Assembly (NCBI GenBank): GCA_027854065.1
Contig: JAQGEF010000028.1
Span: 1-51,592, forward strand
Length of the DNA: 51,592 nucleotides
Source of the DNA: Polluticaenibacter yanchengensis
Lineage (GTDB): Bacteria; Bacteroidota; Bacteroidia; Chitinophagales; Chitinophagaceae
Direction: 5' to 3'
The notes under the pieces were generated by a model. That model was not told the origin of the DNA. It did no database searches and worked only from the letters and a program-made list of their open reading frames with translations. Below are positions 34,541 through 43,736 of this stretch, in pieces. A program made the position numbers and the translations under genes. Every line of letters begins with the position of its first letter. Within the stretch, counting starts at the first letter, position 1.

Positions 34541-35893
34541 ATGAATTACAAGAAATACAATCCGGTACGAGGCTTGACATTAAAAGGGAAACTCCTGCTC
34601 AAATCATTAAGGGCCATATATAGATTATATCACCTGGCCAAACGTCCCGATTGGAACACCGTAATTCCTGACCATCACGAAGACCCGCTAAAAATGACGC
34701 TCACAGAAAAGCTTTATATGGGTAATAAATACTACTATAAAGCAATGATTAAAGCAGATGCGGGCAGTGACCTTGAAAGTCATTTCCAAAAACAAACATT
34801 AGAATTCAGCAAACCGGAAAATTTTATCCCCACAGCAAAGATCACTATGTCAGCTGGCGGAGATTTAATTCCTTACACCTGCATCACACCAGAATCTACG
34901 AAGCATTTATGGGATGATGTGGGCAATTATTATTTCAATAACGATATTGTACTGGCTAACCTGGAAACAGTTGCCTCACTGGAACATCCGTATTCTGCCG
35001 CACCCGAAGTAATGCTAGCAGATATGTTCTTTAATATAGACGAGAAAACATTCGACATCTTTTCCGGCAATCACCGGTTCAAAGGTTTTGATGTATTAAG
35101 CACGGCCAATAACCATACCATGGACCTGGGTGAGCAGGGAGTACTCAATACCATAAGTTTCCTGGAAAAAAATAACATCCCTTATACCGGGACAGCTAAG
35201 AACAAAGAAAGCCTTCACCAATTTCCTATATTAGAGCGTAACGGCATTCAAACAGCATTTATCGCAGCTACATTTTCACTAAACAAAGAAACACTTCCGG
35301 AAGGTAAGGAATGGCTTTGCAACCACCGCTTTTTAAATGAAGCCAACCCTGATATAGCAATTATAATAGAACAAGCCAAAATAGCCAGGGAACGTGGCGC
35401 CGATATGGTGGTGGCATGCCTACATATGGGATGCGCCTACCAGGCGTATCCAAGCGCCCATACTGTAAAGAATATTCACAATATCTGTAAACAGGCAGAT
35501 ATAGATATATTGATTGCCGGGCATCCGCACAATGCACAGCCATTTGAAATTTTACACCATAATAATAAACAATCCCTGATAGCTTACTCTCTCGGAGATT
35601 TTATAGCTTATGACATTTTTAAATGGTGTCATCTACCACTAATCATAAAAGTAGAAATAGAAAAAGGCACAGTCGATAGCAAGCCACATACAATTATCAG
35701 CAAATTTGAAGTAAAGCCGGTGTATATGTACCTGAACAAGGATAACGAATTGCGATTACTGGACTTTATGACACTGACTGCCGATATAGACAAGTACATC
35801 AAAGAACCTGAAGTAAAAAAAGAAGTAAAAGAACTGGAGCATTTTTTCCATAATTTTATTATCCGGAAACATCAAAAAGTCATTGCACGCTAA
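34541..35893 (+). CDS. CapA-family (PGA_cap) metallophosphatase-like protein
   Basis: A 450-aa CapA/PgsA-like protein. The ATG at 34541 is preferred to the TTG at 34511. Motifs of the calcineurin-like fold: MSAGGDLIPY (first D), NLETVAS, STANNHTMDLGEQG (N-N-H cluster), LHMG and GHPHNAQP (second metal His). Family members act in polyglutamate capsule synthesis or related cell-surface modification; the precise role here is unknown. No signal peptide is apparent, so it may be cytosolic. The tag gene follows after 24 bases, probably the same transcript. Confidence 0.85.
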   Translation: MNYKKYNPVRGLTLKGKLLLKSLRAIYRLYHLAKRPDWNTVIPDHHEDPLKMTLTEKLYMGNKYYYKAMIKADAGSDLESHFQKQTLEFSKPENFIPTAKITMSAGGDLIPYTCITPESTKHLWDDVGNYYFNNDIVLANLETVASLEHPYSAAPEVMLADMFFNIDEKTFDIFSGNHRFKGFDVLSTANNHTMDLGEQGVLNTISFLEKNNIPYTGTAKNKESLHQFPILERNGIQTAFIAATFSLNKETLPEGKEWLCNHRFLNEANPDIAIIIEQAKIARERGADMVVACLHMGCAYQAYPSAHTVKNIHNICKQADIDILIAGHPHNAQPFEILHHNNKQSLIAYSLGDFIAYDIFKWCHLPLIIKVEIEKGTVDSKPHTIISKFEVKPVYMYLNKDNELRLLDFMTLTADIDKYIKEPEVKKEVKELEHFFHNFIIRKHQKVIAR

Positions 35894-35917
35894 ATCACAC
35901 ATTAAAAAAGAAAACAA

Positions 35918-36472
35918 ATGTCCGCATATTGCAGTTTCATCGCCGCTTTACCCAAAGATTCCACCAACCCCAATAGAGAATACCACGACAACCATTACGG
36001 TTATAATATAGATGATGACAACGAACTATTCGAAAGATTGGTATTGGAAATAAACCAGGCAGGATTAAGCTGGACGACTATTTTAAACAAACAGGCCTCT
36101 TTTAAAAAAGCTTACAGCAATTTTGATATAAAAAAAGTAGCCAAGTATAAAGAAGCCGATATTGAAAGGTTACTCAATGATGCCGGCATCATCAGAAACA
36201 AACTAAAAGTAAACGCTGCTATTCATAATGCAAATGTCATCATCGGGCTACAAAAAGAACACGGAAGCTTTAAGAACTGGCTATTATTACACCATCCGCT
36301 AACCAAATTAGAATGGGTAAAACTGTTCAAAAAACACTTTAAGTTTACAGGTGGCGAAATTGTAGGAGAATTTTTAATGAGTATTGGCATTTTACCCGGC
36401 TCACATGCTGAGACCTGCCCGGTGTATAAAAAACTATTAAAACAAAAACCGTTATGGTTGAACAGTAAATAG
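35918..36472 (+). CDS. tag: DNA-3-methyladenine glycosylase I
   Basis: Base-excision repair enzyme removing 3-methyladenine from DNA. 184 aa, helix-hairpin-helix superfamily. Zinc-site residues of Tag are present: Cys5, His23, His163 and Cys167 (in GSHAETC). The core EINQAGLSWTTILNKQASFKKAYSNFD carries the substrate-pocket Trp. Slightly shorter than E. coli Tag but complete. It is 24 bases downstream of the CapA-like gene. Confidence 0.92.
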   Translation: MSAYCSFIAALPKDSTNPNREYHDNHYGYNIDDDNELFERLVLEINQAGLSWTTILNKQASFKKAYSNFDIKKVAKYKEADIERLLNDAGIIRNKLKVNAAIHNANVIIGLQKEHGSFKNWLLLHHPLTKLEWVKLFKKHFKFTGGEIVGEFLMSIGILPGSHAETCPVYKKLLKQKPLWLNSK

Positions 36473-36545
36473 AAGGTTTTAAAATTTGCTCATCATTCAT
36501 TGTAATGATGGGCATTCCTCCCCTATTAGCCATTCATATTTTCAA

Positions 36546-37124
36546 CTACTTAAACAAAGTACTGGCATTAGTAGCAAATACTTTTACTGCAATAGCCAAA
36601 AGAATCACTCCAAAAAACTTACGCACTGCCAACAATCCACCTTTCCCCAATATTTTACTGATGATATCCAATGACTTAAGCACAATATAAATTATGATTA
36701 GGTTTACAATAATAGCAATCAATACAGCACCTTCATTGTAATTTGCTCTTAGCGACATCACAGTAGTCAGAGTACCGCTACCTGCAATTAAAGGGAATGC
36801 GATAGGTACCAGATGCCCCGCTTTATCGTTAGGATCACTCTTAAAAAATTCCAGTCCCAAAATCATTTCCAAGCCAATAATAAAGATCACGATTGATCCC
36901 GCAATTGCAAAAGAGCTCACATCCAGGCCAAGTATCTTTAGGAAACCCTCTCCCAAAAACAGGAAAAGGATCATCAATCCACCCGATACCGCAGTGGCAT
37001 TCAACTCATTGAGACCGCCCATTTTTTGTTTCAGGCTTATTAACAAAGGGATAGAACCAATAATATCAATTACTGCAAACAGGGTTAGAGATATTGTAAG
37101 AATATCATTGAAATTTATATCCAT
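36546..37124 (-). CDS. MarC-family membrane protein
   Basis: A 192-aa inner-membrane protein with six predicted helices, matching the MarC/UPF0056 family: LFAVIDIIGSIPLLISL (TM1), IAGSIVIFIIGLEMILG, VPIAFPLIAGSGTLTTVMSL and a final helix. Despite the name, no antibiotic resistance role is established; function is unknown. Convergent with tag (73 bases). Confidence 0.9.
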   Translation of the reverse strand: MDINFNDILTISLTLFAVIDIIGSIPLLISLKQKMGGLNELNATAVSGGLMILFLFLGEGFLKILGLDVSSFAIAGSIVIFIIGLEMILGLEFFKSDPNDKAGHLVPIAFPLIAGSGTLTTVMSLRANYNEGAVLIAIIVNLIIIYIVLKSLDIISKILGKGGLLAVRKFFGVILLAIAVKVFATNASTLFK

Positions 37125-37378
37125 ATTGACTATTAAAGTTGGCGAAAGTAGAAGTCTGTTTACTAAAATTAAGTTAAGTGATATTCACAAACAAAAAATT
37201 AGTTATTAGTAATCCTTTTTTTATTTTATAATTAATAATACTAATAATAATCAAACTTTCTTGGATAATTTCAAACAGGATCGTTCAGGCAAAATACAGC
37301 ACATTACCCATCTGACCCGAACCATGAATAGAGCACAAACAGATATTACCGGTCAAACGTCTATCTAATGACATCAAT
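37125..37378. other. AT-rich gap between the MarC-family gene and the prs terminator
   Basis: No gene is visible. The first 130 bases probably hold the promoter of the MarC-family gene on the minus strand; no element stands out. Confidence 0.4.
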
Positions 37379-37408
37379 AAAAAAACTCGCCACCGGGACG
37401 AGTTTTTT
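37379..37408 (-). terminator. Terminator of prs
   Basis: AAAAAACTCG (37380-37389) and CGAGTTTTTT (37399-37408) form a stem with a nine-base loop; usable in both directions. It lies 19 bases after the prs stop. Confidence 0.88.
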
Positions 37409-37426
37409 ATTATATTATTTCTTTAC

Positions 37427-38377
37427 TTATCTCACTTTTAAATGGCTGTGTACAAACAAGCCATGAATACTTTTATTTTCAACAGCAAATTTGATAGCGG
37501 TCGCAAACAAATCCGCTACAGACAATGCTTTAATTTTAGAACTTTCCTGCTTTAACGGAATCGTGTTACAAACTACCAGTTCTTCTAAAACGCTGTCCTC
37601 AATATTTTTATATGCATTACCGCTTAATACAGGATGGGTACAAAATGCACGGACACTGCGGGCGCCTTTTTCCTTGATCATTTTAGCACTTTTAGCCAAT
37701 GTACCACCGGTATCACAAATATCATCAATCAGAATAACATCCCTGTCCGTCACATCACCAATCAAAGTCATGCTGGCAATTTCGTTAGCACGTTTGCGGT
37801 GCTTATCACAGATTACCATTTCCGCATTAAAATAACTGGCAAATTCACGGGTCCTGTTGGTACTTCCCACATCCGGCGCGGCAAATGTTAAGTTCTCCAA
37901 TTTCAGGTTCTGAATGTAAGGAATAAAAATAGCGGAACTGTCCAGGTGATCTACCGGAATATCAAAGTAGCCCTGGATTTGTGGCGCATGCAGGTCCATT
38001 GTAATGATCCTGTCGGCACCGGCAGCTACCAGTAAGTTAGCAATCAGTTTACTGCCAATAGCCACACGGGGCTTATCCTTTCTATCCTGGCGTGCGTAAC
38101 CATAGTAAGGAATAACGCAGATTACTTTTTGAGCACTCGCTCTGCGTGCAGCATCTATCATTAGCATCAGCTCCATCAGGTTGTCGGTGGGAGCACTGGT
38201 ACTTTGTACGATAAAGACATAGTCGCCACGTACACTTTCAATGTACTGTACACCTATTTCACCATCGCTGAATTTCTGAACATTGCAATTGCCAAGTCTT
38301 CCGCCATAACTTTTTGCAATTTTTTCTGCCAAATACTTGGATTCGGTACCGCTAAATATCCTAGCACGTTCGTTCAT
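37427..38377 (-). CDS. prs: Ribose-phosphate pyrophosphokinase
   Basis: Makes PRPP from ribose-5-phosphate and ATP for nucleotide, His and Trp synthesis. 316 aa, normal size. Sequence motifs: FSGTESKYLAEKIAKSYG (start), DGEIGVQY, CVIPYYGYARQDRKDKPR (flexible loop and ATP contact), TMDLHAPQIQGYFDIPVDHL, and the PRPP-binding loop DVILIDDICDTGGTL. Essential core gene. Faces radC head to head; a TATCTTTG -7 element lies 74 bases upstream. Confidence 0.97.
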   Translation of the reverse strand: MNERARIFSGTESKYLAEKIAKSYGGRLGNCNVQKFSDGEIGVQYIESVRGDYVFIVQSTSAPTDNLMELMLMIDAARRASAQKVICVIPYYGYARQDRKDKPRVAIGSKLIANLLVAAGADRIITMDLHAPQIQGYFDIPVDHLDSSAIFIPYIQNLKLENLTFAAPDVGSTNRTREFASYFNAEMVICDKHRKRANEIASMTLIGDVTDRDVILIDDICDTGGTLAKSAKMIKEKGARSVRAFCTHPVLSGNAYKNIEDSVLEELVVCNTIPLKQESSKIKALSVADLFATAIKFAVENKSIHGLFVHSHLKVR

Positions 38378-38450
38378 AGCATTATCTTTTATCGCTATTT
38401 ATTTTTATTATTGTATCTTTAATAGCAATTCAGTTCTAAAAAAATTTACG

Positions 38451-38458
38451 CAAAGATA
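38451..38458 (-). promoter_or_regulatory. -7 element TATCTTTG of prs
   Basis: Exact TAnnTTTG on the minus strand, 74 bases from the prs start. It lies only 20 bases before the radC start on the other strand, so the two promoters must overlap or interleave. Confidence 0.5.
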
Positions 38459-38478
38459 ATGCAGCTTTTGCCAAAAAG

Positions 38479-39186
38479 ATGAATGCCATGGAAAAAATAA
38501 AAAATCCTTATACTTCTATTAAGCATTGGGCCGAAGACGACCGTCCCAGGGAAAAGATGATCAATAATGGTGTACATGTACTTTCTGCAGCCGAGCTCCT
38601 CGCTATCTTAATTAATAATGGCACCCCCAATAAATCCGCCTTAGATTTATCAAAAGAACTACTGTCCCTTTTCAACAACAGCATCCAGCAGCTTAGCCGG
38701 GCATCATTAAAAGACCTGCAAAAAGTAAAGGGTCTCGGACCTGCAAAAGCAGTAACTATCAAAGCAGCTCTGCAACTGGCATTAAAAAAAGAAGAAGAAT
38801 TACTGGAAACCATCCAGATAAAATCCAGCAAAGACATAGCCGGGTTCCTGAAAAACAAACTCCAGGACGAACCAACTGAAAACTTCATGGTAGTTTACCT
38901 GAACCAAAATGGTAAAATACTCTATTACCATGTGCATACTTATGGTGGCATGACAAGTACCATCGTAGATGTACGTCCTATTATGCGCACTGCTTTAGAG
39001 CAACGGGCGGTCAGCATGATTTTATGCCATAACCACCCGTCCGGCAATCTCAAACCCAGCCAGCAGGATAAAAATATTACCAACAAAATAAAACAAGCAG
39101 CCATACTGTTCGATATAAAAGTACTGGACCACATTATAGTTAGTCATGAAGGGTATTACAGTTTCGCAGATGAAGGCCTGCTATAA
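38479..39186 (+). CDS. radC: RadC-family JAB-domain protein
   Basis: 235 aa. N-terminal helix-hairpin-helix part (about 25-95, VKGLGPAKAVTIKAALQL) and a C-terminal JAMM/MPN domain with the metal motif HNHPSGNLKPSQQD: His184, His186, Ser194 region and Asp197. RadC was once linked to DNA repair, but its actual role is uncertain. A second ATG lies three codons in (38488); either may be used. It is followed by a 100-base gap and then a gene on the opposite strand. Confidence 0.93.
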   Translation: MNAMEKIKNPYTSIKHWAEDDRPREKMINNGVHVLSAAELLAILINNGTPNKSALDLSKELLSLFNNSIQQLSRASLKDLQKVKGLGPAKAVTIKAALQLALKKEEELLETIQIKSSKDIAGFLKNKLQDEPTENFMVVYLNQNGKILYYHVHTYGGMTSTIVDVRPIMRTALEQRAVSMILCHNHPSGNLKPSQQDKNITNKIKQAAILFDIKVLDHIIVSHEGYYSFADEGLL

Positions 39187-39288
39187 GACAGGATTTTTAC
39201 CATGATACTATAACCTTATAAGTGACTAATCTACGTTAGCCGTCAACCAGGATTCGTCAGAGAACCATACAACAAGCATTAGTCTAAT

Positions 39289-40362
39289 TTATTCATAATT
39301 CTTAATGGTTGATTGCAATTCCATTTTAAAACTATAAATATCATCTAAAGAACCAATCAGCTTCTTTTCACCATTATCCTTTCCATTATTAAATAGTTCA
39401 ACATACTTGTTTGAAGAATTAAAATGCAAACGGCAAATTGGCTTACGGTTATTATTATCCAGTAAAATGCCAAAATAAGATTGAGTATCTCTGAATGAAA
39501 TTCTGGTAGCAGGCAAAATTTCTCTTAAAATCGCTTTAATAATTTGAGCACCCTCCATTTCTTCTTCAGTAGTGATCAATTTAGGCCCGTCACTATTATC
39601 ATCAATTGAAATGATCTGCTCTACGGACTTCGACGGAACTGATTCATTAATGTTCAACGCATTTTTCAACCTGAAACTTATAGATTCATTGATGGAATTA
39701 GAGAAAGCCATTTTTGTGTATTCTTTAAATGTAGCCAGCCTCGAAGCAATTAATGGCTTCGTAAAAAAACGGTTCACTAATAACTTTACAATTTCATCAG
39801 ATGGCTCCTGTAATTCCTTATCGAATTCAGCCCTGATGGCCTTAATATATTTCAAAGATTCCGCGGAATCCAAAATTTCCTCCAGGTTATAACTGTTTTT
39901 AGAAAAGTTTTCCAATATTTTCAAACCTGTATCTTTTAAATTAGACAAGTCCAGCGTAAAAAATGGCTTTTCGTCCATGATATTCGGCTTTTCTAAATCA
40001 GAGTAAAAATTATATTGATGACCATTCGTCAGAACGCCAAACCGGGATTTTGATACATGGTAATATCTATGCAATTGAGAGTTATGGGCATCCACATTTT
40101 CTTTCCAGTGTTTACATTCAATAATCAGGATAGGCTCACCATCTCTTTTTATAACATAATCAATCTTTTCACCTTTCTTAGTACCAATATCACAAACAAA
40201 CTCCGGGATCACTTCCGTAGGATTAAAAATATCGTAACCCAATATTTGAATAAATGGCATTACAAAAGCATTTTTAGTTGCTTCCTCAGTATTTATTTGC
40301 TCTTTCAAAGAGTCCACTCTTTGGTGCAGTTGCTCCAATTTTAGTTTCAGGCTGGTTTCCAT
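39289..40362 (-). CDS. Solitary HsdR-N-like PD-(D/E)XK nuclease
   Basis: A 357-aa protein. The first 150 residues form an HsdR N-terminal-like nuclease fold: a coiled-coil start, then KIDYVIKRDGEPILIIECKHWK with Asp68 and the Glu82-x-Lys84 pair of the PD-(D/E)XK site, and a QLHRYYHVSKSRFGVLTNGHQYNFY strand-helix. The C-terminal 200 residues are unassigned. No HsdM, HsdS or helicase neighbour exists, so this is not a complete type I restriction system. It resembles COG4748-type proteins that are common in Bacteroidota; function unproven, possibly defence or DNA processing. Confidence 0.82.
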   Translation of the reverse strand: METSLKLKLEQLHQRVDSLKEQINTEEATKNAFVMPFIQILGYDIFNPTEVIPEFVCDIGTKKGEKIDYVIKRDGEPILIIECKHWKENVDAHNSQLHRYYHVSKSRFGVLTNGHQYNFYSDLEKPNIMDEKPFFTLDLSNLKDTGLKILENFSKNSYNLEEILDSAESLKYIKAIRAEFDKELQEPSDEIVKLLVNRFFTKPLIASRLATFKEYTKMAFSNSINESISFRLKNALNINESVPSKSVEQIISIDDNSDGPKLITTEEEMEGAQIIKAILREILPATRISFRDTQSYFGILLDNNNRKPICRLHFNSSNKYVELFNNGKDNGEKKLIGSLDDIYSFKMELQSTIKNYE

Positions 40363-40531
40363 ATTTATATTCTTTTAATTAAAATAATTTACTTGCATCC
40401 ATATTTTACAGCTTCCAATATTACAGGGCTGGTCATTGCCGATAAATAGAATCTATTCAGGCACATATCCAACTTTGCCGCTTAAAATACCAATGTCACA
40501 TGCAATAATATCCATATTAAATAACCGGATA

Positions 40532-40547
40532 TTACGGAAAACCGTAA
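40532..40547. promoter_or_regulatory. 16-bp palindrome TTACGGAAAACCGTAA, copy 3
   Basis: Perfect reverse complement of copy 1. It lies 169 bases upstream of the DoxX/MauE gene and 170 bases upstream of the start of the solitary nuclease gene. The rest of 40363-40715 has no gene. Confidence 0.45.
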
Positions 40548-40715
40548 AGCAAAACTCTATTACAAATATCAATACGGCTTCAGCGTTCCCGGAATACAAA
40601 AGATGCTTGCAAAAAGCCACATTAACATTTGATTATTGTAAGTTTTAGCGCTAATCCTGTTTTTCGTGGGCAATTAACAGTAAATTAGCACCCAATTACT
40701 TAATACCGTATTACA

Positions 40716-41831
40716 ATGAAGATAACAGTCAACTTTGTTCGTGTTTTTGTAGGATTATTATTTATATTTTCCGGTTTAATAAAAGCCAACGACCCGCTTG
40801 GGCTGGCTTATAAAATGGATGAATACTTTAATGTCTGGCATATGAGCTGGGCAAGCACTTTCAGTTTGTTCCTCAGCATTAGCATGAATATTTTTGAGAT
40901 TGTAGCTGGCGTTGCACTCATTGTCGGGTACAAACCAAAACTTGTAACACCTCTGTTATTAATCCTTATTATCTTCTTTACATACCTGACCGGATATGCT
41001 GTACTAAGCGGTAAAATAAAAACCTGTGGCTGCTTTGGCGATTGCATTCCATTGGAAGCCTACCAGTCATTTATCAAAGATTTGATACTGCTGGTACTGA
41101 TCGTATTCCTTTATGTTAAACGCCAATTAATAACACCCTGGTTAAACCATAAATTAAGTGCCTTAATAGTCGCCATCAGCTTTGCAGTGGTAGGACTTGG
41201 ACAAGGATATGTTCTGAAAAATCTGCCTGTAATAGATTGTTTACCATATGCAGCAGGAAAAGACCTGCAGGCACAAATGAAGCCTGCACCAGGCAGCATT
41301 CCGGATAGTACAGCAACATATTTTGTGTATAAAAAAGACGGTAAAAACGTCACTTTCGATGCCAACAACTTCCCTGAGGATTTCGATGAAACTACTTACG
41401 AATATGTAGACAGGGAAACAAAAATTGTCCGTAAGGGCAATGCCATCATTAAGATCCAGGATTTTACACTTTACGACGAAGCGGGTACCGACGTTACAGA
41501 AAAAATACTGAAGCAGCAGTTTCCGTATATACTGTTTTTTGCCAAAGGCTTTGACGGCAAAAAACCAGAATGGTACGATCAGTTAAAAGAAATCAATCAA
41601 CTGGCATTTGCCAAAAAAATACCGGTATACTTAGTCACTAACGAGCCTGCTATTGCCAATGATTATTTCAACAAAGCAGAAAGCCTTGGCATCAGTATAT
41701 TAAGATTAGATGGTACTGTTATGAAAACTATGTTACGCTCAACAGTTGGTCTTATACAGATGAACGGCCCTGTTGTGGTAAAGAAATACTCAGAAAACAA
41801 TATCGGCAGTTTTATAAAAACAATAAAATAA
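40716..41831 (+). CDS. DoxX/MauE-like membrane protein with thioredoxin-like C-terminus (BT_3928 type)
   Basis: A 371-aa inner-membrane protein. The N-terminal half has four helices like MauE/DoxX (FVRVFVGLLFIFSGLIKANDPLGLAYKMDE start) with a Cys cluster KTCGCFGDC at 104-110, a possible redox centre. A long periplasmic-type segment follows, and the C-terminal 130 residues (ILFFAKGFDGKKPEWYDQLKEI and on) resemble a thioredoxin-like fold but lack a CxxC. The combined architecture is known from Bacteroidota. It probably passes electrons between quinone and periplasmic thiols; inferred, not shown. The cinA gene starts six bases after its stop, so they form an operon. Confidence 0.85.
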   Translation: MKITVNFVRVFVGLLFIFSGLIKANDPLGLAYKMDEYFNVWHMSWASTFSLFLSISMNIFEIVAGVALIVGYKPKLVTPLLLILIIFFTYLTGYAVLSGKIKTCGCFGDCIPLEAYQSFIKDLILLVLIVFLYVKRQLITPWLNHKLSALIVAISFAVVGLGQGYVLKNLPVIDCLPYAAGKDLQAQMKPAPGSIPDSTATYFVYKKDGKNVTFDANNFPEDFDETTYEYVDRETKIVRKGNAIIKIQDFTLYDEAGTDVTEKILKQQFPYILFFAKGFDGKKPEWYDQLKEINQLAFAKKIPVYLVTNEPAIANDYFNKAESLGISILRLDGTVMKTMLRSTVGLIQMNGPVVVKKYSENNIGSFIKTIK

Positions 41832-41837
41832 AAGGCA

Positions 41838-43088
41838 ATGTCAGTAAAGGCAAGCATCATAACCATAGGTGACGAATTATTAATTGGACAGGTAATAGAT
41901 ACAAACAGCGCGGTAATTGCTCAGTTATTGAATGGTATCGGCATAAGCGTCAGCCTGCGGCTAGCCGTAGGAGATGATAAAGTCAATATACTGGATGCGC
42001 TGAATACAGCCGAATCTCAATCGGATATAATAATTATCACAGGCGGACTCGGGCCTACAGCCGACGATATTACCAAACCTTTGCTTTGCGAATACTTTGG
42101 AGGTACACTTATCGAAAATAAAGAAGCGAGAGAAAATGTTATTAGTATTTTTACAAAAGCCAATCGTCCCGTAACCGAACGTAACCTGACCCAAGCGTTG
42201 GTACCAGATGTTTGTACCATGCTACTGAATGTACGTGGCACAGCACCGGGCATGCTATTTCGTAAAAACAATAAAGTCTATTTCAGTCTTCCGGGAGTAC
42301 CACACGAAATGAACGGATTAATGCAGAGTCACGTATTACCATACCTATATGACCATTACCCTTTACAGGTGATAGCCCACCGCACTATGACCACCGCCGG
42401 CATTCCTGAAAGTAGTATTGCAGATCATATAAAAAGTTTCGAAGAAGCCCTGCCCCATTATATAAAACTGGCTTACCTGCCAAATTATGGCCTGGTAAGA
42501 CTAAGATTAACAGGTACAGGAAACAGTATTTCCGATATCAATACCCGGTTAGACCAACAGTTCTCGGAATTACAAAGCCTGTTAAAGGACCATATTGTAA
42601 GTAATAGAGATGAAACCATGCAGGAAACTGTAGCCAGGTTGTTGCAACAACAAAACAAAACGCTTGGAACCGCTGAAAGTTGCACAGGTGGTTATATCGC
42701 ACATCTGGTCACATCCATGGCCGGTTCCAGTAATTATTATCTTGGAAGCGTGGTTAGTTATGCCAACAGCGTAAAGCACGATATACTAAATGTCAGCCAG
42801 GAAAGTTTAGATACCGTTGGCGCAGTAAGTGAGCCTGTGGTCATCGATATGGTAAATGGCATTTTGAACCGGTTAAAAACAGATTATGCCATTGCCACTT
42901 CTGGCATCATGGGACCTGGAGGCGGTACCGACACCAAACCGGTAGGTACCGTTTGGGTTGCGGTAGGCAACAAAAATAAAATAGTGACGCAATGCTTCAA
43001 ACTTCGTTACGAGCGTCAGAAAAATATAGAAGTCACCGCTATATATGCCCTAAACCTGTTAAGAAAATTCATGGTAGAAAATAATTGA
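41838..43088 (+). CDS. cinA: CinA-family protein (competence/damage-inducible type, NMN amidohydrolase domain)
   Basis: 416 aa, two domains. N-terminal MoCF-like domain: ITIGDELLIGQVIDTNS and the TGGLGPTADDITKPLL loop. C-terminal CinA domain with GTAESCTGG (Ser281/Cys282), the nicotinamide-nucleotide deamidase pocket, then SNYYLGSVVSYAN and AIATSGIMGPGGGTDTKPVGTVWVAV. In other bacteria it hydrolyses NMN and ADP-ribose compounds; induced by competence or DNA damage only in some. Six bases after the upstream gene, so co-transcribed. Confidence 0.95.
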   Translation: MSVKASIITIGDELLIGQVIDTNSAVIAQLLNGIGISVSLRLAVGDDKVNILDALNTAESQSDIIIITGGLGPTADDITKPLLCEYFGGTLIENKEARENVISIFTKANRPVTERNLTQALVPDVCTMLLNVRGTAPGMLFRKNNKVYFSLPGVPHEMNGLMQSHVLPYLYDHYPLQVIAHRTMTTAGIPESSIADHIKSFEEALPHYIKLAYLPNYGLVRLRLTGTGNSISDINTRLDQQFSELQSLLKDHIVSNRDETMQETVARLLQQQNKTLGTAESCTGGYIAHLVTSMAGSSNYYLGSVVSYANSVKHDILNVSQESLDTVGAVSEPVVIDMVNGILNRLKTDYAIATSGIMGPGGGTDTKPVGTVWVAVGNKNKIVTQCFKLRYERQKNIEVTAIYALNLLRKFMVENN

Positions 43089-43169
43089 GAAGTATTGAAG
43101 AACAAATATTAAATACTATATAAAACTGTATAAAACAAATACTGTTAGTTCATGCTATGTTTGGATAAA

Positions 43170-43565
43170 CTAATCCAAAAACCTGTTCTTCAATTCCTTG
43201 GTTGGAATCCAGCATTGTTCGCTCTTTCCAAACCAGCGATAACGGTTTTTAGCAATAGCAGTATAAACCGCATCTCTTATTAATTTAGGTACCAGTAAAA
43301 ACACCTGGAATAAAGGCCAGCCGCCGTTTAAGTATTTTGAAACACGGATCGCAGCGGACGATTTGGTATAGAGTTTACTTTCATCCAGGAAAATAAATGA
43401 ATGAAGAAAGTCTTCTGGCAAATTATTATCTAAAAGCAATTGCCGGCCAACATCGCTTTGCAATGAGGCAAACTGAATATTTGCAGCTTTATTCCTCTTG
43501 AGAACGAATTGTACTGCACCATTACATAAATTACAAACGCCGTCAAATAATAACACCTTTGCCAT
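43170..43565 (-). CDS. DCC-family thiol-disulfide oxidoreductase (DUF393)
   Basis: 131 aa from MAKVLLFDGVC; the three residues before it (MCK) come from an alternative ATG at 43574. The DGVCNLC motif (Cys11, Cys14) is the family's redox pair. Length is normal for DCC proteins. Function unknown in detail; probably disulfide exchange in the cytosol. Faces cinA tail to tail. Confidence 0.9.
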   Translation of the reverse strand: MAKVLLFDGVCNLCNGAVQFVLKRNKAANIQFASLQSDVGRQLLLDNNLPEDFLHSFIFLDESKLYTKSSAAIRVSKYLNGGWPLFQVFLLVPKLIRDAVYTAIAKNRYRWFGKSEQCWIPTKELKNRFLD

Positions 43566-43736
43566 CTTACACAAAAATATAATTTTCTTTTACCTTATTA
43601 ACAATAATTATCTTATTTAACTTTATCAAAATAAATTTAATTTTTAACATTGCAGTCTTTTACAAAAAAAGGGATATGAATTAGTGAATTTCATTGCATA
43701 TCCAAGTTTCGGAACCAATTTATTGCCATTTACTAT

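Noticed and set aside
39289..40362. Type I restriction-modification system
   Set aside because: Only an HsdR N-terminal-like nuclease is present; there is no helicase domain, HsdM or HsdS gene.
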